64,000 nt of DNA from Draconibacterium halophilum (GTDB lineage Bacteria > Bacteroidota > Bacteroidia > Bacteroidales > Prolixibacteraceae), in contig NZ_CP048409.1 of NCBI RefSeq assembly GCF_010448835.1, forward strand, positions 4,257,501-4,321,500. Reading direction: 5' to 3'. The position numbers were made by a program, and so were the translations under genes. The notes below the pieces were generated by a model that saw nothing but the letters and a program-made list of their open reading frames with translations, was not told where the DNA came from and did no database searches. Position 1 is the first letter of the stretch. The number at the start of each line of letters is the position of its first letter. Shown here in pieces: positions 51,913 to 61,378 of the stretch.

Positions 51913-53022
51913 TTAACGGCAGGTAACATATGGCCTTATTTTTTCAACAAACTCGGCATCAACAGATTCAAGCTTCTCTAAATCGCTTAAATTTTCTATC
52001 GGTCCGTTTTTATCCTTTTCATTTAGTATTGTGTTTACGTTTGCTTTATCAAAATATGGATGTCTGATCATTTCTGCATATTCGGCAAAGTTAATCCTTA
52101 TCGGTTTTATGGTCGCAGTATCAATCGTAATTGATGGTTGAATGGCAGAAAACATTTCTTCCGTAAATCCATAAACTTCCATTAATTGATTGGCACTACA
52201 GAAGCCACCAAGCAAATTACGGTATTTTATAATCCTTGATGCGAATACAGAGCCTATTCCTTTGAGTTTAATAAGATCTGAAGTATCCGCACTATTTAAT
52301 TCAACCATTATTAGTTCTTCCGAGAACACCTTTTCAGCCTCCACCATTGCATTAATCTTCACATAAGGAGAAATACCCTTATAGGTGGCCGAGTCGAGCC
52401 CATATATCTTTAAAAGATCCTCTGCCTGTTTATAACTTCCACCGCTATTTCGATACGACACAATATTATTGGCCTGAAAAGAATTTAGACCAAGATCTTC
52501 CAGTTCCTTTTTGCTGGCTGTATTCGGATCGAAAAATCCAGTAGGTTGCTTTTCTTCTATTTTTTGGACCGTTTTTGATTGTGCTTTTGTTATGGGTTTT
52601 GGAATATCAATAAAAGGCGCAATTTGCTCAAATACCGAATCACTCATTCCGTAGAGCTTCTGCAAATCATTTTTTGATTTGAAACCTCCTCCGGCTGCAC
52701 GATACCTGATCAGGTTACGCTTAATTTGCTGGGGTAAATCCAATGAATCAAGCGCGCTCTCCCCTATAGTATTGGGATTAAAACTAAAAAGACTTAATGA
52801 CTTTTCCGGCCCATTTTCTTTCGCTTGTAAAACTGCATTCCATTGCGCTTGTATCTCATCAAATTGTTCCTGAGTGTAATAGGGTTCAGGACTTGTTCTT
52901 TTGATAAAAACGTTACCCCCCACCAATATAAGCATCAATATTGATAATATAAGTATTCCTACACGGTCACCTCTGGAGTAGGAAAGAAATCCATTTTTTA
53001 TTTTGAGCCAGATTTTTCTCAT
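51913..53022 (-). CDS. Membrane-anchored helix-hairpin-helix protein (ComEA-like repeats)
   Basis: 369 residues: a single N-terminal membrane helix (VGILILSILMLILVGGNVFI), a helical linker, then three to four HhH DNA-binding modules (QQIKRNLIRYRAAGGGFKSK, FQANNIVSYRNSGGSYKQAE, LIKLKGIGSVFASRIIKYRN). The pattern 'LNSADTSDLIKLKGIGSVFASRI' type is that of ComEA. Probably an inner-membrane protein with its DNA-binding part in the periplasm; a role in DNA uptake is plausible but unproven. No other competence gene lies nearby. Confidence 0.85.
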   Translation of the reverse strand: MRKIWLKIKNGFLSYSRGDRVGILILSILMLILVGGNVFIKRTSPEPYYTQEQFDEIQAQWNAVLQAKENGPEKSLSLFSFNPNTIGESALDSLDLPQQIKRNLIRYRAAGGGFKSKNDLQKLYGMSDSVFEQIAPFIDIPKPITKAQSKTVQKIEEKQPTGFFDPNTASKKELEDLGLNSFQANNIVSYRNSGGSYKQAEDLLKIYGLDSATYKGISPYVKINAMVEAEKVFSEELIMVELNSADTSDLIKLKGIGSVFASRIIKYRNLLGGFCSANQLMEVYGFTEEMFSAIQPSITIDTATIKPIRINFAEYAEMIRHPYFDKANVNTILNEKDKNGPIENLSDLEKLESVDAEFVEKIRPYVTCR

Positions 53023-53126
53023 CGCATTCAGGAAAATTAATGAGTATGCTAATTTATACTATTGGGCTCATTAAATCAACTTAAAATACGACAACTTAAA
53101 CTGTTCTTTTTACCTTTTATATTGTC

Positions 53127-54503
53127 TTATCCCGTCAATCCTTCCATAAACAACGCAGCCACAGCAATAATTCCGATGGCAATTGGTGCAATGAAACGAA
53201 TAATAAAGAACACAATCGTAAACATAACTGAAACCAATTGCCCTTTATTGCTAATCTCTTCCATGAAGGCAATTTTTCTCATTCGCCATCCTACAAATAC
53301 AACAATTAGTAGTGCACCAAATGTTAGCATAATATTTGCCGAGGCATAGTTTAATAGACCGAAGATAGTATATCCGAAAATTTGAAAATCTGCGAGAGGG
53401 CCAAAAGACATTGTTGCCAAAACACCTAAAATACTAATGGATATTGAACCAATAAGCGTGGCTTTACCACGTGAGAATTTTAGTTCTTCTTTTAAATAGG
53501 CAACAACAACCTCAAGTACTGAAATAGTTGATGTTAATGCAGCAACACTTAGCAGAAAAAAGAAGATGATTGAAAATATTATACCGCCGGGCATTGACTT
53601 AAAAACATTAGGCAAAACTTCAAAAACTAATCCCGGACCAGGCGACATCTGATCAATTGTTCCTGCTGAGAAGGCGAAAATTGCGGGTATTACCATCAAA
53701 CTTGACAGAATAGCGATGCTGGTATCGGCTAAGGCCACCTGTGCTGAAGTTTTTAACAGGTTATTATCTTTTCGTATATATGAACCGTAGGTAACAAGTG
53801 TTCCCATGCCAATACTTAACGAAAAAGCCGCCTGCCCCAACGCCATTAGAACAGTTTTAAAATTGACCGCACTCCAGTCGGGAACGAAAAGGTATTTTAC
53901 TCCTTCGCCTGCACCCGGTAACGATATCGAACGAATTACCACAAATATGATCAGAACCAGTAAAACTGGCATTAATATTTTCGTAAACTTCTCAATTCCT
54001 TTCTTAATTCCGGCATAAACAACAAATGCAGTTAGCAACATAAAAACCAGTTGCCAGATTATCGGACGATATGGATGTGTGCTAAAATCAGCAAAATTCT
54101 TTTCCATATCTTGTGTATGCAACAATTTTCCGGAAATAGCCTGAACCAGGTATTCGAGTGTCCAACCGGCAACCGTGCTGTAAAATGCCAAAATAGCAAA
54201 AGCCGTAAGTATGCCTAAAAAACCAACCAAATACCAAGGTGTTCCGGGTGCAAGTTTTTTAAAAGAACCAAATACATTAAGTTGGGCTCGTCTTCCTATT
54301 GTAAATTCTGAAAGCATAACCGGAATACCGATAAAAAGAATAAACCCAATATAAAGCAGCAAAAACGCACCTCCGCCATTTTGAGTAGTTACCAGCGGGA
54401 ACCGCCATATATTTCCTAAGCCAACAGCCGAACCGGCCGCAGCGGCTATTACACCAAACTTTGAACTAAATGAATCGCGGTTACCCGAAGGAAGATTTGA
54501 CAT
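53127..54503 (-). CDS. Sodium-dependent neurotransmitter-type symporter (NSS/SNF family)
   Basis: Inner-membrane sodium-coupled amino-acid transporter of 458 residues with about 11-12 helices. The family signature is at the N-terminus: FGVIAAAAGSAVGLGNIWRF, which holds the sodium and substrate sites; then NGGGAFLLLYIGFILFIGIP, FSLSIGMGTLVTYGSYI and PGLVFEVLPNVFKSMPGG. It resembles LeuT-like transporters of bacteria. Substrate not identifiable. Transcribed alone, 104 bases after the HhH gene end. Confidence 0.93.
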   Translation of the reverse strand: MSNLPSGNRDSFSSKFGVIAAAAGSAVGLGNIWRFPLVTTQNGGGAFLLLYIGFILFIGIPVMLSEFTIGRRAQLNVFGSFKKLAPGTPWYLVGFLGILTAFAILAFYSTVAGWTLEYLVQAISGKLLHTQDMEKNFADFSTHPYRPIIWQLVFMLLTAFVVYAGIKKGIEKFTKILMPVLLVLIIFVVIRSISLPGAGEGVKYLFVPDWSAVNFKTVLMALGQAAFSLSIGMGTLVTYGSYIRKDNNLLKTSAQVALADTSIAILSSLMVIPAIFAFSAGTIDQMSPGPGLVFEVLPNVFKSMPGGIIFSIIFFFLLSVAALTSTISVLEVVVAYLKEELKFSRGKATLIGSISISILGVLATMSFGPLADFQIFGYTIFGLLNYASANIMLTFGALLIVVFVGWRMRKIAFMEEISNKGQLVSVMFTIVFFIIRFIAPIAIGIIAVAALFMEGLTG

Positions 54504-54643
54504 ATAAATTAATATTTTGAGAGCTGAATGCTCCTTTAACTAACAATCTGTAAAAATTTCAGCCTCAAAAATGCAAAAAAAATATACATAACAAGCACAC
54601 CCAACAAAAAAACGAGTCAGAATTACTTTTATTAGCAAAAGAT

Positions 54644-56989
54644 TTAGAATGGATATCCAATAGCAAAAGAAAAAGTAAAGTCGTCTCCTTTATATCCTCG
54701 GTTGCCAATAATCCATCGTTCTCCTTTATTTGCTGCCGGATCACGAAGTTTCATCCCAATATCAGTACGCAAAATAAAATAAGATAAATCGAAACGGAAA
54801 CCGGTACCTGTACCAACAGCAAACTGCCTGTAAAACTTATTCACTTTAAACACCGCCCCCTCCCTGTTATCACTGCTATTTATTGCCCAAATGTTTCCGG
54901 CATCTACAAACAGGGCGCCTTCGAGCGAACCTAACAAACGAAAACGATACTCGAGATTCGCCTCCAATTTAATATCGGAAGATTGGTTTGGATAAGCATT
55001 CTCATTTTCAGGCTGGTATGTACCCGGCCCCAATGAGCGAACTTGCCACGCCCTGATCCCATTTGCACCTCCGGCAAAATATTGCTTCTCAAAAGGCAAA
55101 AAGGGCGAATTTCCATACGGGAATCCAACTCCTGCAAATAATCTGCCTACTACATAATTATATCGATCAATCTGAAACGCTTTCCTCAATTCCACATCGG
55201 CTTTAACATACTGGGCAAAACGAACATCAAAGACTTTGTAATACTCAGAGGTTTCCTGAGTAACAGAATCTTGCCTATACGTAAGATCCCTTCCGGCTAG
55301 TTCTGATAATGCCCAAAGTAAATTTCCCGACGACTCGACGTTCAGTCTTGCGTAGGTATAATTTCTATTTGACGTAAGCCGCTGATTATTAAAAATCAGG
55401 GAGTAGTTCATTGCAAAGATCAAGTGATCGGTAAAACTACTTTTGATATAAAGATCCTGGATCGAATTAATAAATTCAGGATCGAATTCGTACAAACGAA
55501 CCACATTTACATCTAGAAAATTCCAAAGATGCTGGTAATTTTGTGATGTTTTCCAGTCGTAACCAAATTTAAAGTTTGTAATGGTGCGCGTGTATTCCGG
55601 CCGGCGCTGGTAATTATAACCGGCAGTAAAAACGGTTTTTGGTAAATATCTTCCAAAACTTCTAATGTATTTAGCTGGTCCCAGCAGTTTAGGCACCATC
55701 AGGCTCGACTCAATACCAAACTCACGTGTATTAAAAGCCTCTGAACCTCCCGGAACTTTTCGGTGAAGCCTTTCGGTTGCACCTTTTAATCTTAACTGAA
55801 ACACTTCTGCGCCTTTAAATAAATTTCGGTGCTGATAATAGATATTACCTGCTACACCAAGATTCCCGGAAGTATTTGTCCCTTCAATATCAAACGAAGT
55901 TGATTGCTTGTTTAAAGGCGCCAAACGAATATTGCAATTTAGCAAATTTGAGTCTTGTTCCGGGTAAGCCTCTTCAAACTGAATATCTACAAACCGAAAC
56001 TGACGTAATCGGTTCAGCGCATTAAAGGTATTTTCAACTTCAGTAATATTATAAAGATCGCCACTCTGCATTTGGTTTGTCCGGATAAAAAGCCCCGGCG
56101 GATATGAAATCTGATCGTTGGCGTAAAGTATTGAGTTATCCCAGAACAGTGTATCCGAGAAATTAAAGGCTTGTTCGCGGCCAGCAGTTACCGGAGTATT
56201 TCCGGGCATAACCGAATAGTAAAAGTTATTGAGGTAATAAGGCTTCAATAATCTCAAACTATCCACCTGGCTCGCCCGGTTTTCCCCAATAAAAAGATCG
56301 AGAATTACCTGTTTGTCGTACAATGTAGAATCGGCAAGATAACGCACCTGGTTATTGGAGAAATAATAGTAGCCATTGTTTTGGTATAGTTTAACGATTC
56401 TTTTCTGTTGTTTTTCCAGTTCATATATATCGAACGGGCTGCCGGCCCGCAACTGGTATTTGGCCGAATCGTTAAAAAAAATGGTTTGCAGCTCCGGCGT
56501 TTCGAAATGGTAGTTAACTTTTCGAATTTTATACTGATCGCCAGATTCAACCGAGAATTTGAGTTTTACCTTTTGCTTCTTTTCATTGAGCTTAACGTCC
56601 TGGTTAATTTTTGCCTGATAATAGCCACGTTGACCCATGTATCGCTCCAATTGCTCGGCCGAACGTTCGGCCATAACCTGATCGTATAATTGCGGTGGTT
56701 CACCAATTCGTTTTAGCCAATCGTCAGTCTTCTTCTTCGACGACATATTATACAACAACAAGTAGAATTTTATAAAGCCCAGAATCTTATAGTTTTCTTT
56801 TTGTCGCAAAACGGATTTGGCTTCTTCCCTGCTCACATCCGGATTGTCAATCTCGAGCTCCACTTTTTGCAGCAAGTACTCTTGCTCCGGAACAAAACGA
56901 GTTTGCGAACACGACGCAAGCAACATTGCTGATAAAACAAATATCCACTTGTAGCTTCCTATTTTTTGTCTGTAATACTTCTCTACCAA
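54644..56989 (-). CDS. tamL: TamL-type outer membrane assembly lipoprotein (BamA/Omp85 family)
   Basis: Lipidated Omp85 protein that in Bacteroidota works with TamB in outer-membrane assembly. Signal with lipobox LLASC (cysteine at residue 27), two to three POTRA-like domains (about 35-370, including YYQAKINQDVKLNEKKQKVK and GEPPQLYDQVMAERSAEQLE), and a C-terminal 16-strand barrel with YFAGGANGIRAWQVRSLGPG (the L6-type segment) and a final aromatic residue (FAIGYPF). 781 residues is normal for TamL. Divergent from trmH, a conserved neighbour. Confidence 0.9.
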   Translation of the reverse strand: MVEKYYRQKIGSYKWIFVLSAMLLASCSQTRFVPEQEYLLQKVELEIDNPDVSREEAKSVLRQKENYKILGFIKFYLLLYNMSSKKKTDDWLKRIGEPPQLYDQVMAERSAEQLERYMGQRGYYQAKINQDVKLNEKKQKVKLKFSVESGDQYKIRKVNYHFETPELQTIFFNDSAKYQLRAGSPFDIYELEKQQKRIVKLYQNNGYYYFSNNQVRYLADSTLYDKQVILDLFIGENRASQVDSLRLLKPYYLNNFYYSVMPGNTPVTAGREQAFNFSDTLFWDNSILYANDQISYPPGLFIRTNQMQSGDLYNITEVENTFNALNRLRQFRFVDIQFEEAYPEQDSNLLNCNIRLAPLNKQSTSFDIEGTNTSGNLGVAGNIYYQHRNLFKGAEVFQLRLKGATERLHRKVPGGSEAFNTREFGIESSLMVPKLLGPAKYIRSFGRYLPKTVFTAGYNYQRRPEYTRTITNFKFGYDWKTSQNYQHLWNFLDVNVVRLYEFDPEFINSIQDLYIKSSFTDHLIFAMNYSLIFNNQRLTSNRNYTYARLNVESSGNLLWALSELAGRDLTYRQDSVTQETSEYYKVFDVRFAQYVKADVELRKAFQIDRYNYVVGRLFAGVGFPYGNSPFLPFEKQYFAGGANGIRAWQVRSLGPGTYQPENENAYPNQSSDIKLEANLEYRFRLLGSLEGALFVDAGNIWAINSSDNREGAVFKVNKFYRQFAVGTGTGFRFDLSYFILRTDIGMKLRDPAANKGERWIIGNRGYKGDDFTFSFAIGYPF

Positions 56990-57081
56990 ATCCTACAATT
57001 TTAATCAACAAAAATAACCAAGTGTTTTTTTAGAAACAGTAACTTTACCTCAAATATTATATGAATTCAGTTCAAAAATAA

Positions 57082-57852
57082 ATGATTGCTAAAAGTACAA
57101 TAAAACTTATTAATTCGCTGGCTTTAAAAAAATACCGCACGAAAGAAAACCTTTTTCTTATTGAAGGTGATAAAATGGTAAAAGAGGCGTTGGATTCAGA
57201 CCTAAATATCAAGCTATTAATTGTCACAAGTCAATTCTTAGACAGGTATCAAATTTCACAATATAATACTGATAGAATTGTTGAAACCGATGCCAATGAA
57301 CTGAAAAAAGTGAGTCTTCTTCAGCATCCGCAAAACAGTTTGGCAGTTTGTCAAATTCCTAAAAAACCAGTCTTCTCGGATAAACTACCCGATGGTTTAT
57401 CCATCTATCTCGACGGGATTCAGGATCCGGGCAATATGGGAACAATTGTAAGAATTTGCGACTGGTACGGTATTCAACATATTTTCTGTTCGTCCGACTG
57501 TGTTGATCTTTACAATCCAAAAGTAATACAGGCTAGCATGGGATCGTTCAACCGCATTATACGGCATGAATGCCCTTTTGAGAAACTTGCCGGTTTAGCA
57601 CAGAAATCCGAAACACCACTTTTCGGTGCCTTTATGAGTGGAGACAACATTTACGAGCAACAACTGCCACAGCAAGCCGTTCTTGTAATGGGAAACGAAG
57701 GAAACGGAATCAGGCCAGCAGTTGAAAACCAAATTACCAACAAGCTTAGTATTCCAAATTTTTCTCAGAATAAAGTTAAAGCTGAATCGTTAAATGTTTC
57801 GGTTGCAACGGCAATAATTTGCTCCGAGTTCAAACGTGCTTATTCAAAATGA
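57082..57852 (+). CDS. SpoU/TrmH-family RNA 2'-O-methyltransferase
   Basis: SAM-dependent RNA ribose methyltransferase of 256 residues, target not known (23S rRNA or tRNA). N-terminal substrate-binding segment (KYRTKENLFLIEGDKMVKEA), then the SPOUT knot: LDGIQDPGNMGTIVRICDWY, VVLVMGNEGNGI-like VLVMGNEGNGIRPAV and LSIPNFSQNKVKAESLNVSVA. All three SpoU motifs are present. The 3' end overlaps porT by 13 bases on the opposite strand. Confidence 0.92.
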   Translation: MIAKSTIKLINSLALKKYRTKENLFLIEGDKMVKEALDSDLNIKLLIVTSQFLDRYQISQYNTDRIVETDANELKKVSLLQHPQNSLAVCQIPKKPVFSDKLPDGLSIYLDGIQDPGNMGTIVRICDWYGIQHIFCSSDCVDLYNPKVIQASMGSFNRIIRHECPFEKLAGLAQKSETPLFGAFMSGDNIYEQQLPQQAVLVMGNEGNGIRPAVENQITNKLSIPNFSQNKVKAESLNVSVATAIICSEFKRAYSK

Positions 57853-58592
57853 AATGAAAGTGTAAATATCTTTGATCGTAGATTTTTAATCGACTGTGCG
57901 TAATACAAACGTTGTGTTGGCGCCGGAAGATCACCTAACTGGTCGTTCAAACCAAAACTGAACTTGGCTTCCACCGAGAATCTGAAAAACGCAAAATAAT
58001 GATCCCAGCCACCACCAACTTCGGCGTAAAGACCTCCGTTCTTCAATTTTATCAAATCCTCTTGCGCAGTTCTTGAAATATCATGACGATAAGCACCACC
58101 AAAAATCACATAAGGGCGGTCGTTATTAATACGTCGGGCCTTGTATTTTAGTAGTAACGGAAAATCAAGAAAGGTGGAACGAATAGTATAAAACGAAAGA
58201 TCTTCCTCGTAAACATTTATATCTTTTACCGGCTTATTAAAAGTCAACTGCCGTTCGCCAAACGATAAACCCGGCAGAAATCGAAGGTTAAAATCCTTTG
58301 AAAGCCTCATACTGGTAATAATACCAACTGTAAATCCAGGTATTAAAGTGGCAACATCAGAACGAATATCAGTATCCCAAATAATACCATCAAGCGGATA
58401 AGGCTGAAAGTCGGGGTTCTCTCCAATCGGGTTGAAATTTACCACATTAAAGTCGAGGGTATTCATCCCAATGGTAAACCCAAAATGAAAAAGCTTATCA
58501 TCAAAAGTTGTGAGGTAGTTAATTTTTTGCTTCTGGGCAAATACACTACAACTTACAATGAGGAATATGATAGCGATTAAAACTTTCTTCAC
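57840..58592 (-). CDS. porT: PorT-family outer membrane protein (type IX secretion)
   Basis: Membrane-associated protein needed for the type IX secretion system in Porphyromonas and Flavobacterium. 250 residues: signal peptide (MKKVLIAIIFLIVSCSVFAQ), then an 8-strand beta-barrel pattern (KLFHFGFTIGMNTLDFNVVN, ATLIPGFTVGIITSMRLSKD, NLRFLPGLSFGERQLTF, IRSTFLDFPLLLKYKARRIN, FRFSVEAKFSFGLND). Its fixed neighbour ubiE upstream is characteristic of porT in Bacteroidota. Presence implies the organism exports CTD-bearing proteins through this system, though the other por genes are not here. Confidence 0.88.
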   Translation of the reverse strand: MKKVLIAIIFLIVSCSVFAQKQKINYLTTFDDKLFHFGFTIGMNTLDFNVVNFNPIGENPDFQPYPLDGIIWDTDIRSDVATLIPGFTVGIITSMRLSKDFNLRFLPGLSFGERQLTFNKPVKDINVYEEDLSFYTIRSTFLDFPLLLKYKARRINNDRPYVIFGGAYRHDISRTAQEDLIKLKNGGLYAEVGGGWDHYFAFFRFSVEAKFSFGLNDQLGDLPAPTQRLYYAQSIKNLRSKIFTLSFHFE

Positions 58593-58651
58593 CTTCTTAC
58601 TATTGCTTTTATGAAAAACAAAAAAACGAATAATTTATTGTTTGTTCTGTT

Positions 58652-59383
58652 TTATTTGTTGGGTTTATGTGCCTTGTAAATTGAGGCGATTCCAAAAGTC
58701 TGCCGATAGCATTCATTCTGAACAAAACCAACATCGGCTAAAATAGTCAAAAATCTGTCACCATCCGGAAATTCATTTACCGATTCGGGCAAATAAGTAT
58801 AAGCTCTACTGTCTTTCGATACCATCCTGCCTATCAATGGTAATATGCGTGTAAAATAAAACAGGTAAATCTGTTTGAATGGAAAACTTACCGGTTTCGA
58901 GAATTCGAGAACGAAAAACACGCCCCCCGGTTTTAATATGCGCTGAATTTCGGCAAGCCCTTTTTTAAGGTTCTCGAAATTACGAACGCCAAAACCAACA
59001 ATGGCGGCATCAAAAGCACCGTCATCGAAAGGCAAGTTTTCCGAATCGGCTTTTTGAAACCGGATTTTATCTTCCAGTTTTTTTGCCTTTATTTTTTCCC
59101 GTCCAACATTCAACATGCCTTCTGAGATATCGATGCCTGTAACTTTTACGTTGTCAAGCTTTAACGCGGCAATAGCAAAATCTCCGGTACCCGTGGCAAT
59201 ATCCAGAATATTCTCAGGCTGATAAGGTTTCAGTTTATTAATGGTTTTTCTTCGCCATATTTTATCAATATTCAATGATAATACGTGGTTCAGAAAATCA
59301 TAACGCGGCGAGATATTATTGAACATCTCCTCCACCTGCCCTTTCTTGGATTGTTTTGATTGTTTATAAGGAAGGGCTGCCAT
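58652..59383 (-). CDS. ubiE: Demethylmenaquinone/ubiquinone methyltransferase
   Basis: C-methylates demethylmenaquinone to menaquinone (likely MenG role, as Bacteroidota use menaquinone). 243 residues: KKGQVEEMFNNISPRYDFLN, LDIATGTGDFAIAAL (SAM motif I), MLNVGREKIKAKK, DAAIVGFGVRNFENLKKGLA and RILKPGGVFFVLEFSKP are the family signatures. Starts with a 1-base overlap with the upstream AIR-synthase-like gene (TAATG), so translation is coupled; porT follows on the same strand. Confidence 0.95.
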   Translation of the reverse strand: MAALPYKQSKQSKKGQVEEMFNNISPRYDFLNHVLSLNIDKIWRRKTINKLKPYQPENILDIATGTGDFAIAALKLDNVKVTGIDISEGMLNVGREKIKAKKLEDKIRFQKADSENLPFDDGAFDAAIVGFGVRNFENLKKGLAEIQRILKPGGVFFVLEFSKPVSFPFKQIYLFYFTRILPLIGRMVSKDSRAYTYLPESVNEFPDGDRFLTILADVGFVQNECYRQTFGIASIYKAHKPNK

Positions 59384-60423
59384 TAAGATCCAACGGTCAT
59401 TTTGTCAATATATCCTAACGACTGATCGTCAATTCTGATCTCTCCTTTGGTAACATGGCCCAAGGTAAAGAAAGGCACATTTATTTCCGACATAGCGTCG
59501 ACAAAATCATCCTCTTTATCAGGATTTACACCGACAATTAATCGGCCCATGGCTTCTCCAAAAAGGAAGGCATCGTTTCTGGTTTCGGCATCAGTAGTAA
59601 TATCGAATCCCAATTCATTAGGAATTGCAGCACGTAGCAAAGTAAAGAAAAGTCCTCCTTTTCCTACCGGACTGGCACTTTCTACCAATTTCTTCTCCAG
59701 AAGTGTTTTAATTGCTTTTTGCACTGCAATTTCGTCCTCTATGTTAAAAGCCGGTAGTGGTGATTCTGATATGCCATGATAAAACTCGAGATACTCCGAT
59801 GAATTTATATCATCAAGTGATCGGCCAATCACAAAAATGTGATTCCCTTTGCTTTTAAAGCTATGTGTAATTAATCGCTCGTCCTCCGGAACCTGAGCCA
59901 TAATACTTATAATTATTGTTGGTGGTACCGGTCCGTGTTCCGAGAAATGATCAAATCGAATTTTACGATCAGAAATCTTTAGACCAAACTTTGCGGCAGC
60001 ATTTTCAAGTCCTTTTTTTGCACCCGATGCAATAAACTGTCCGTTAGGATCGGCAAAATCAATGTGATATAAAAATGCACTTACAGCAAAAGGGTTAGCA
60101 CCAAAACACAACATTTTACGGGTTGCCCGCGATATTAAAATTTCTGTTGCTTTTTGCGGATCGCTTACCAAATGATGATGAAAAGCATGCGTACTCATTG
60201 CCATTCGGGTACCGTTTCCATCTAATTCAAAAATACCTATTTCATCCGTCTCGCTTTCACCAATTGATTCCGGAGAAATTCCCTGATCACTAAAATCATT
60301 AAAATAATTTATGGTGGATAAATTTGGATTTACCATTAAGGAAAACACAATCTCCTCCAGCTTTTCGGGTTCAGGAATCAGGTCGATCGAGAACTCTTTT
60401 TCAGTTTGAACAGCATCACTCAT
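59383..60423 (-). CDS. Stand-alone AIR-synthase/PurL-like protein
   Basis: 346 residues forming one PurM-like module: an N-terminal domain (FNDFSDQGISPESIGESETD, ATEILISRATRKMLCFGANP, PPTIIISIMAQVPEDERLIT) and a C-terminal domain (GNHIFVIGRSLDDINSSEYL, VGKGGLFFTLLRAAIPNELG, ITTDAETRNDAFLFGEAMGR). It resembles half of phosphoribosylformylglycinamidine synthase (PurL) or AIR synthase but lacks the amidotransferase part and is too short for PurL. A true enzyme or a divergent homologue with a new substrate: cannot be settled here. Overlaps ubiE by one base. Confidence 0.8.
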   Translation of the reverse strand: MSDAVQTEKEFSIDLIPEPEKLEEIVFSLMVNPNLSTINYFNDFSDQGISPESIGESETDEIGIFELDGNGTRMAMSTHAFHHHLVSDPQKATEILISRATRKMLCFGANPFAVSAFLYHIDFADPNGQFIASGAKKGLENAAAKFGLKISDRKIRFDHFSEHGPVPPTIIISIMAQVPEDERLITHSFKSKGNHIFVIGRSLDDINSSEYLEFYHGISESPLPAFNIEDEIAVQKAIKTLLEKKLVESASPVGKGGLFFTLLRAAIPNELGFDITTDAETRNDAFLFGEAMGRLIVGVNPDKEDDFVDAMSEINVPFFTLGHVTKGEIRIDDQSLGYIDKMTVGS

Positions 60424-60465
60424 ACAGCATTTCTTTTCTTGTTAACCTTAAGCAAAGGTAATTAA

Positions 60466-60579
60466 GTAGCCGATTCTACCATAAATATTGAAGTATTTTT
60501 TATTGCAGGCATCCCTTTGAATACAGATGATATAGAATTTTTGATTCATAAGTTTGAAGAACTTACTAAAGGAGAGTAA
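60466..60579 (+). pseudogene. Short gene remnant (37 codons)
   Basis: After a stop at 60463 the frame reads VADSTINIEVFFIAGIPLNT then DDIEFLIHKFEELTKGE and a stop at 60577. The amphipathic, protein-like sequence has no usable start codon (GTA, ATA, ATT first) and no recognised family, so it is probably the tail of a decayed gene. It lies in the 244-base gap between the AIR-synthase-like gene and the glycosyltransferase. Confidence 0.35.
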
Positions 60580-60640
60580 AATTAGCTGGTGCTGCACTTT
60601 CAAAAGCCTTTTATCGTTACTTACCCGACGATAATTTAAT

Positions 60641-60648
60641 TAACTTTG
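60641..60648 (+). promoter_or_regulatory. -7 box of the glycosyltransferase-LytS-LytTR operon
   Basis: TAACTTTG fits TAnnTTTG exactly; 19 bases before the first ATG. No convincing -33 TTTG. Confidence 0.5.
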
Positions 60649-60667
60649 CATTTCAATTTAAACAACA

Positions 60668-61378
60668 ATGTCAGAAGCTATTGTAATTACTCCGGTTAAA
60701 GATTCATTACAAACAACAAAACGCACAATAAATGCCGTAATGGAGGCTGGTGGTAATTTTTCGTATTATGTATTTAATGATTTTAGCCAACCTGAAACCA
60801 AACGTTACCTGGACTCAGCTGCCAAAAATCTCGGATTTAATGTCGTGCACCTGGAGGAGATAACCGATACACCATCGCCCAATTACAAAATTGTTCTTCA
60901 AAAATCTCAACAACTTGCTTTGGAGGCAGGAATACCTTTAATTATAATTGAATCAGATGTAGTAATAAAAAAGGATACTATCCAGTTGTTATTAGATGCA
61001 ATGAAAGCTGAGCAGAAGCCGGGGTTAGTTGGGGCTATTACTATTGATGAAAAAGGAGATTACAATTTCCCGTATAATTTTGAAAAAACTAAAAGCGATG
61101 CTGTTATCGACACCTCGCATAGCCTAAGTTTTTGTTGTACACTTATTACGGTGCCTTTTCTCGAAAAGTTTAACTTTAAGGAATTAGCAAAAGATAAAGA
61201 TTGGTTTGATGTTTTTATTAGCCGCCAATCAAAAAAAATTGGTTTTAACAACTATCTCGCAAAAGGCGTTAGAGTTTTGCATCTGCCACATTCAAGCAGG
61301 CCCTGGAAAAACCTTAAATACAAAAATCCGGTACTTTATTATTTAAAAAAGATATTTTTAAAGCGAGATCGAATTTAA
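60668..61378 (+). CDS. Family 2-type glycosyltransferase
   Basis: Predicted nucleotide-sugar glycosyltransferase of the GT-A fold, 236 residues: AIVITPVKDSLQTTKRTINA, GGNFSYYVFNDFS (acidic site), PLIIIESDVVIKKDTIQLLL (the ExD metal-binding region) and a C-terminal basic tail (RPWKNLKYKNPVLYYLKKIF). The donor and acceptor are unknown. The next ATG follows the stop directly (61378/61379), so it is co-translated with a histidine kinase and response regulator. That a sugar-transfer gene leads a two-component operon is unusual and may mean only shared transcription. Confidence 0.85.
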   Translation: MSEAIVITPVKDSLQTTKRTINAVMEAGGNFSYYVFNDFSQPETKRYLDSAAKNLGFNVVHLEEITDTPSPNYKIVLQKSQQLALEAGIPLIIIESDVVIKKDTIQLLLDAMKAEQKPGLVGAITIDEKGDYNFPYNFEKTKSDAVIDTSHSLSFCCTLITVPFLEKFNFKELAKDKDWFDVFISRQSKKIGFNNYLAKGVRVLHLPHSSRPWKNLKYKNPVLYYLKKIFLKRDRI

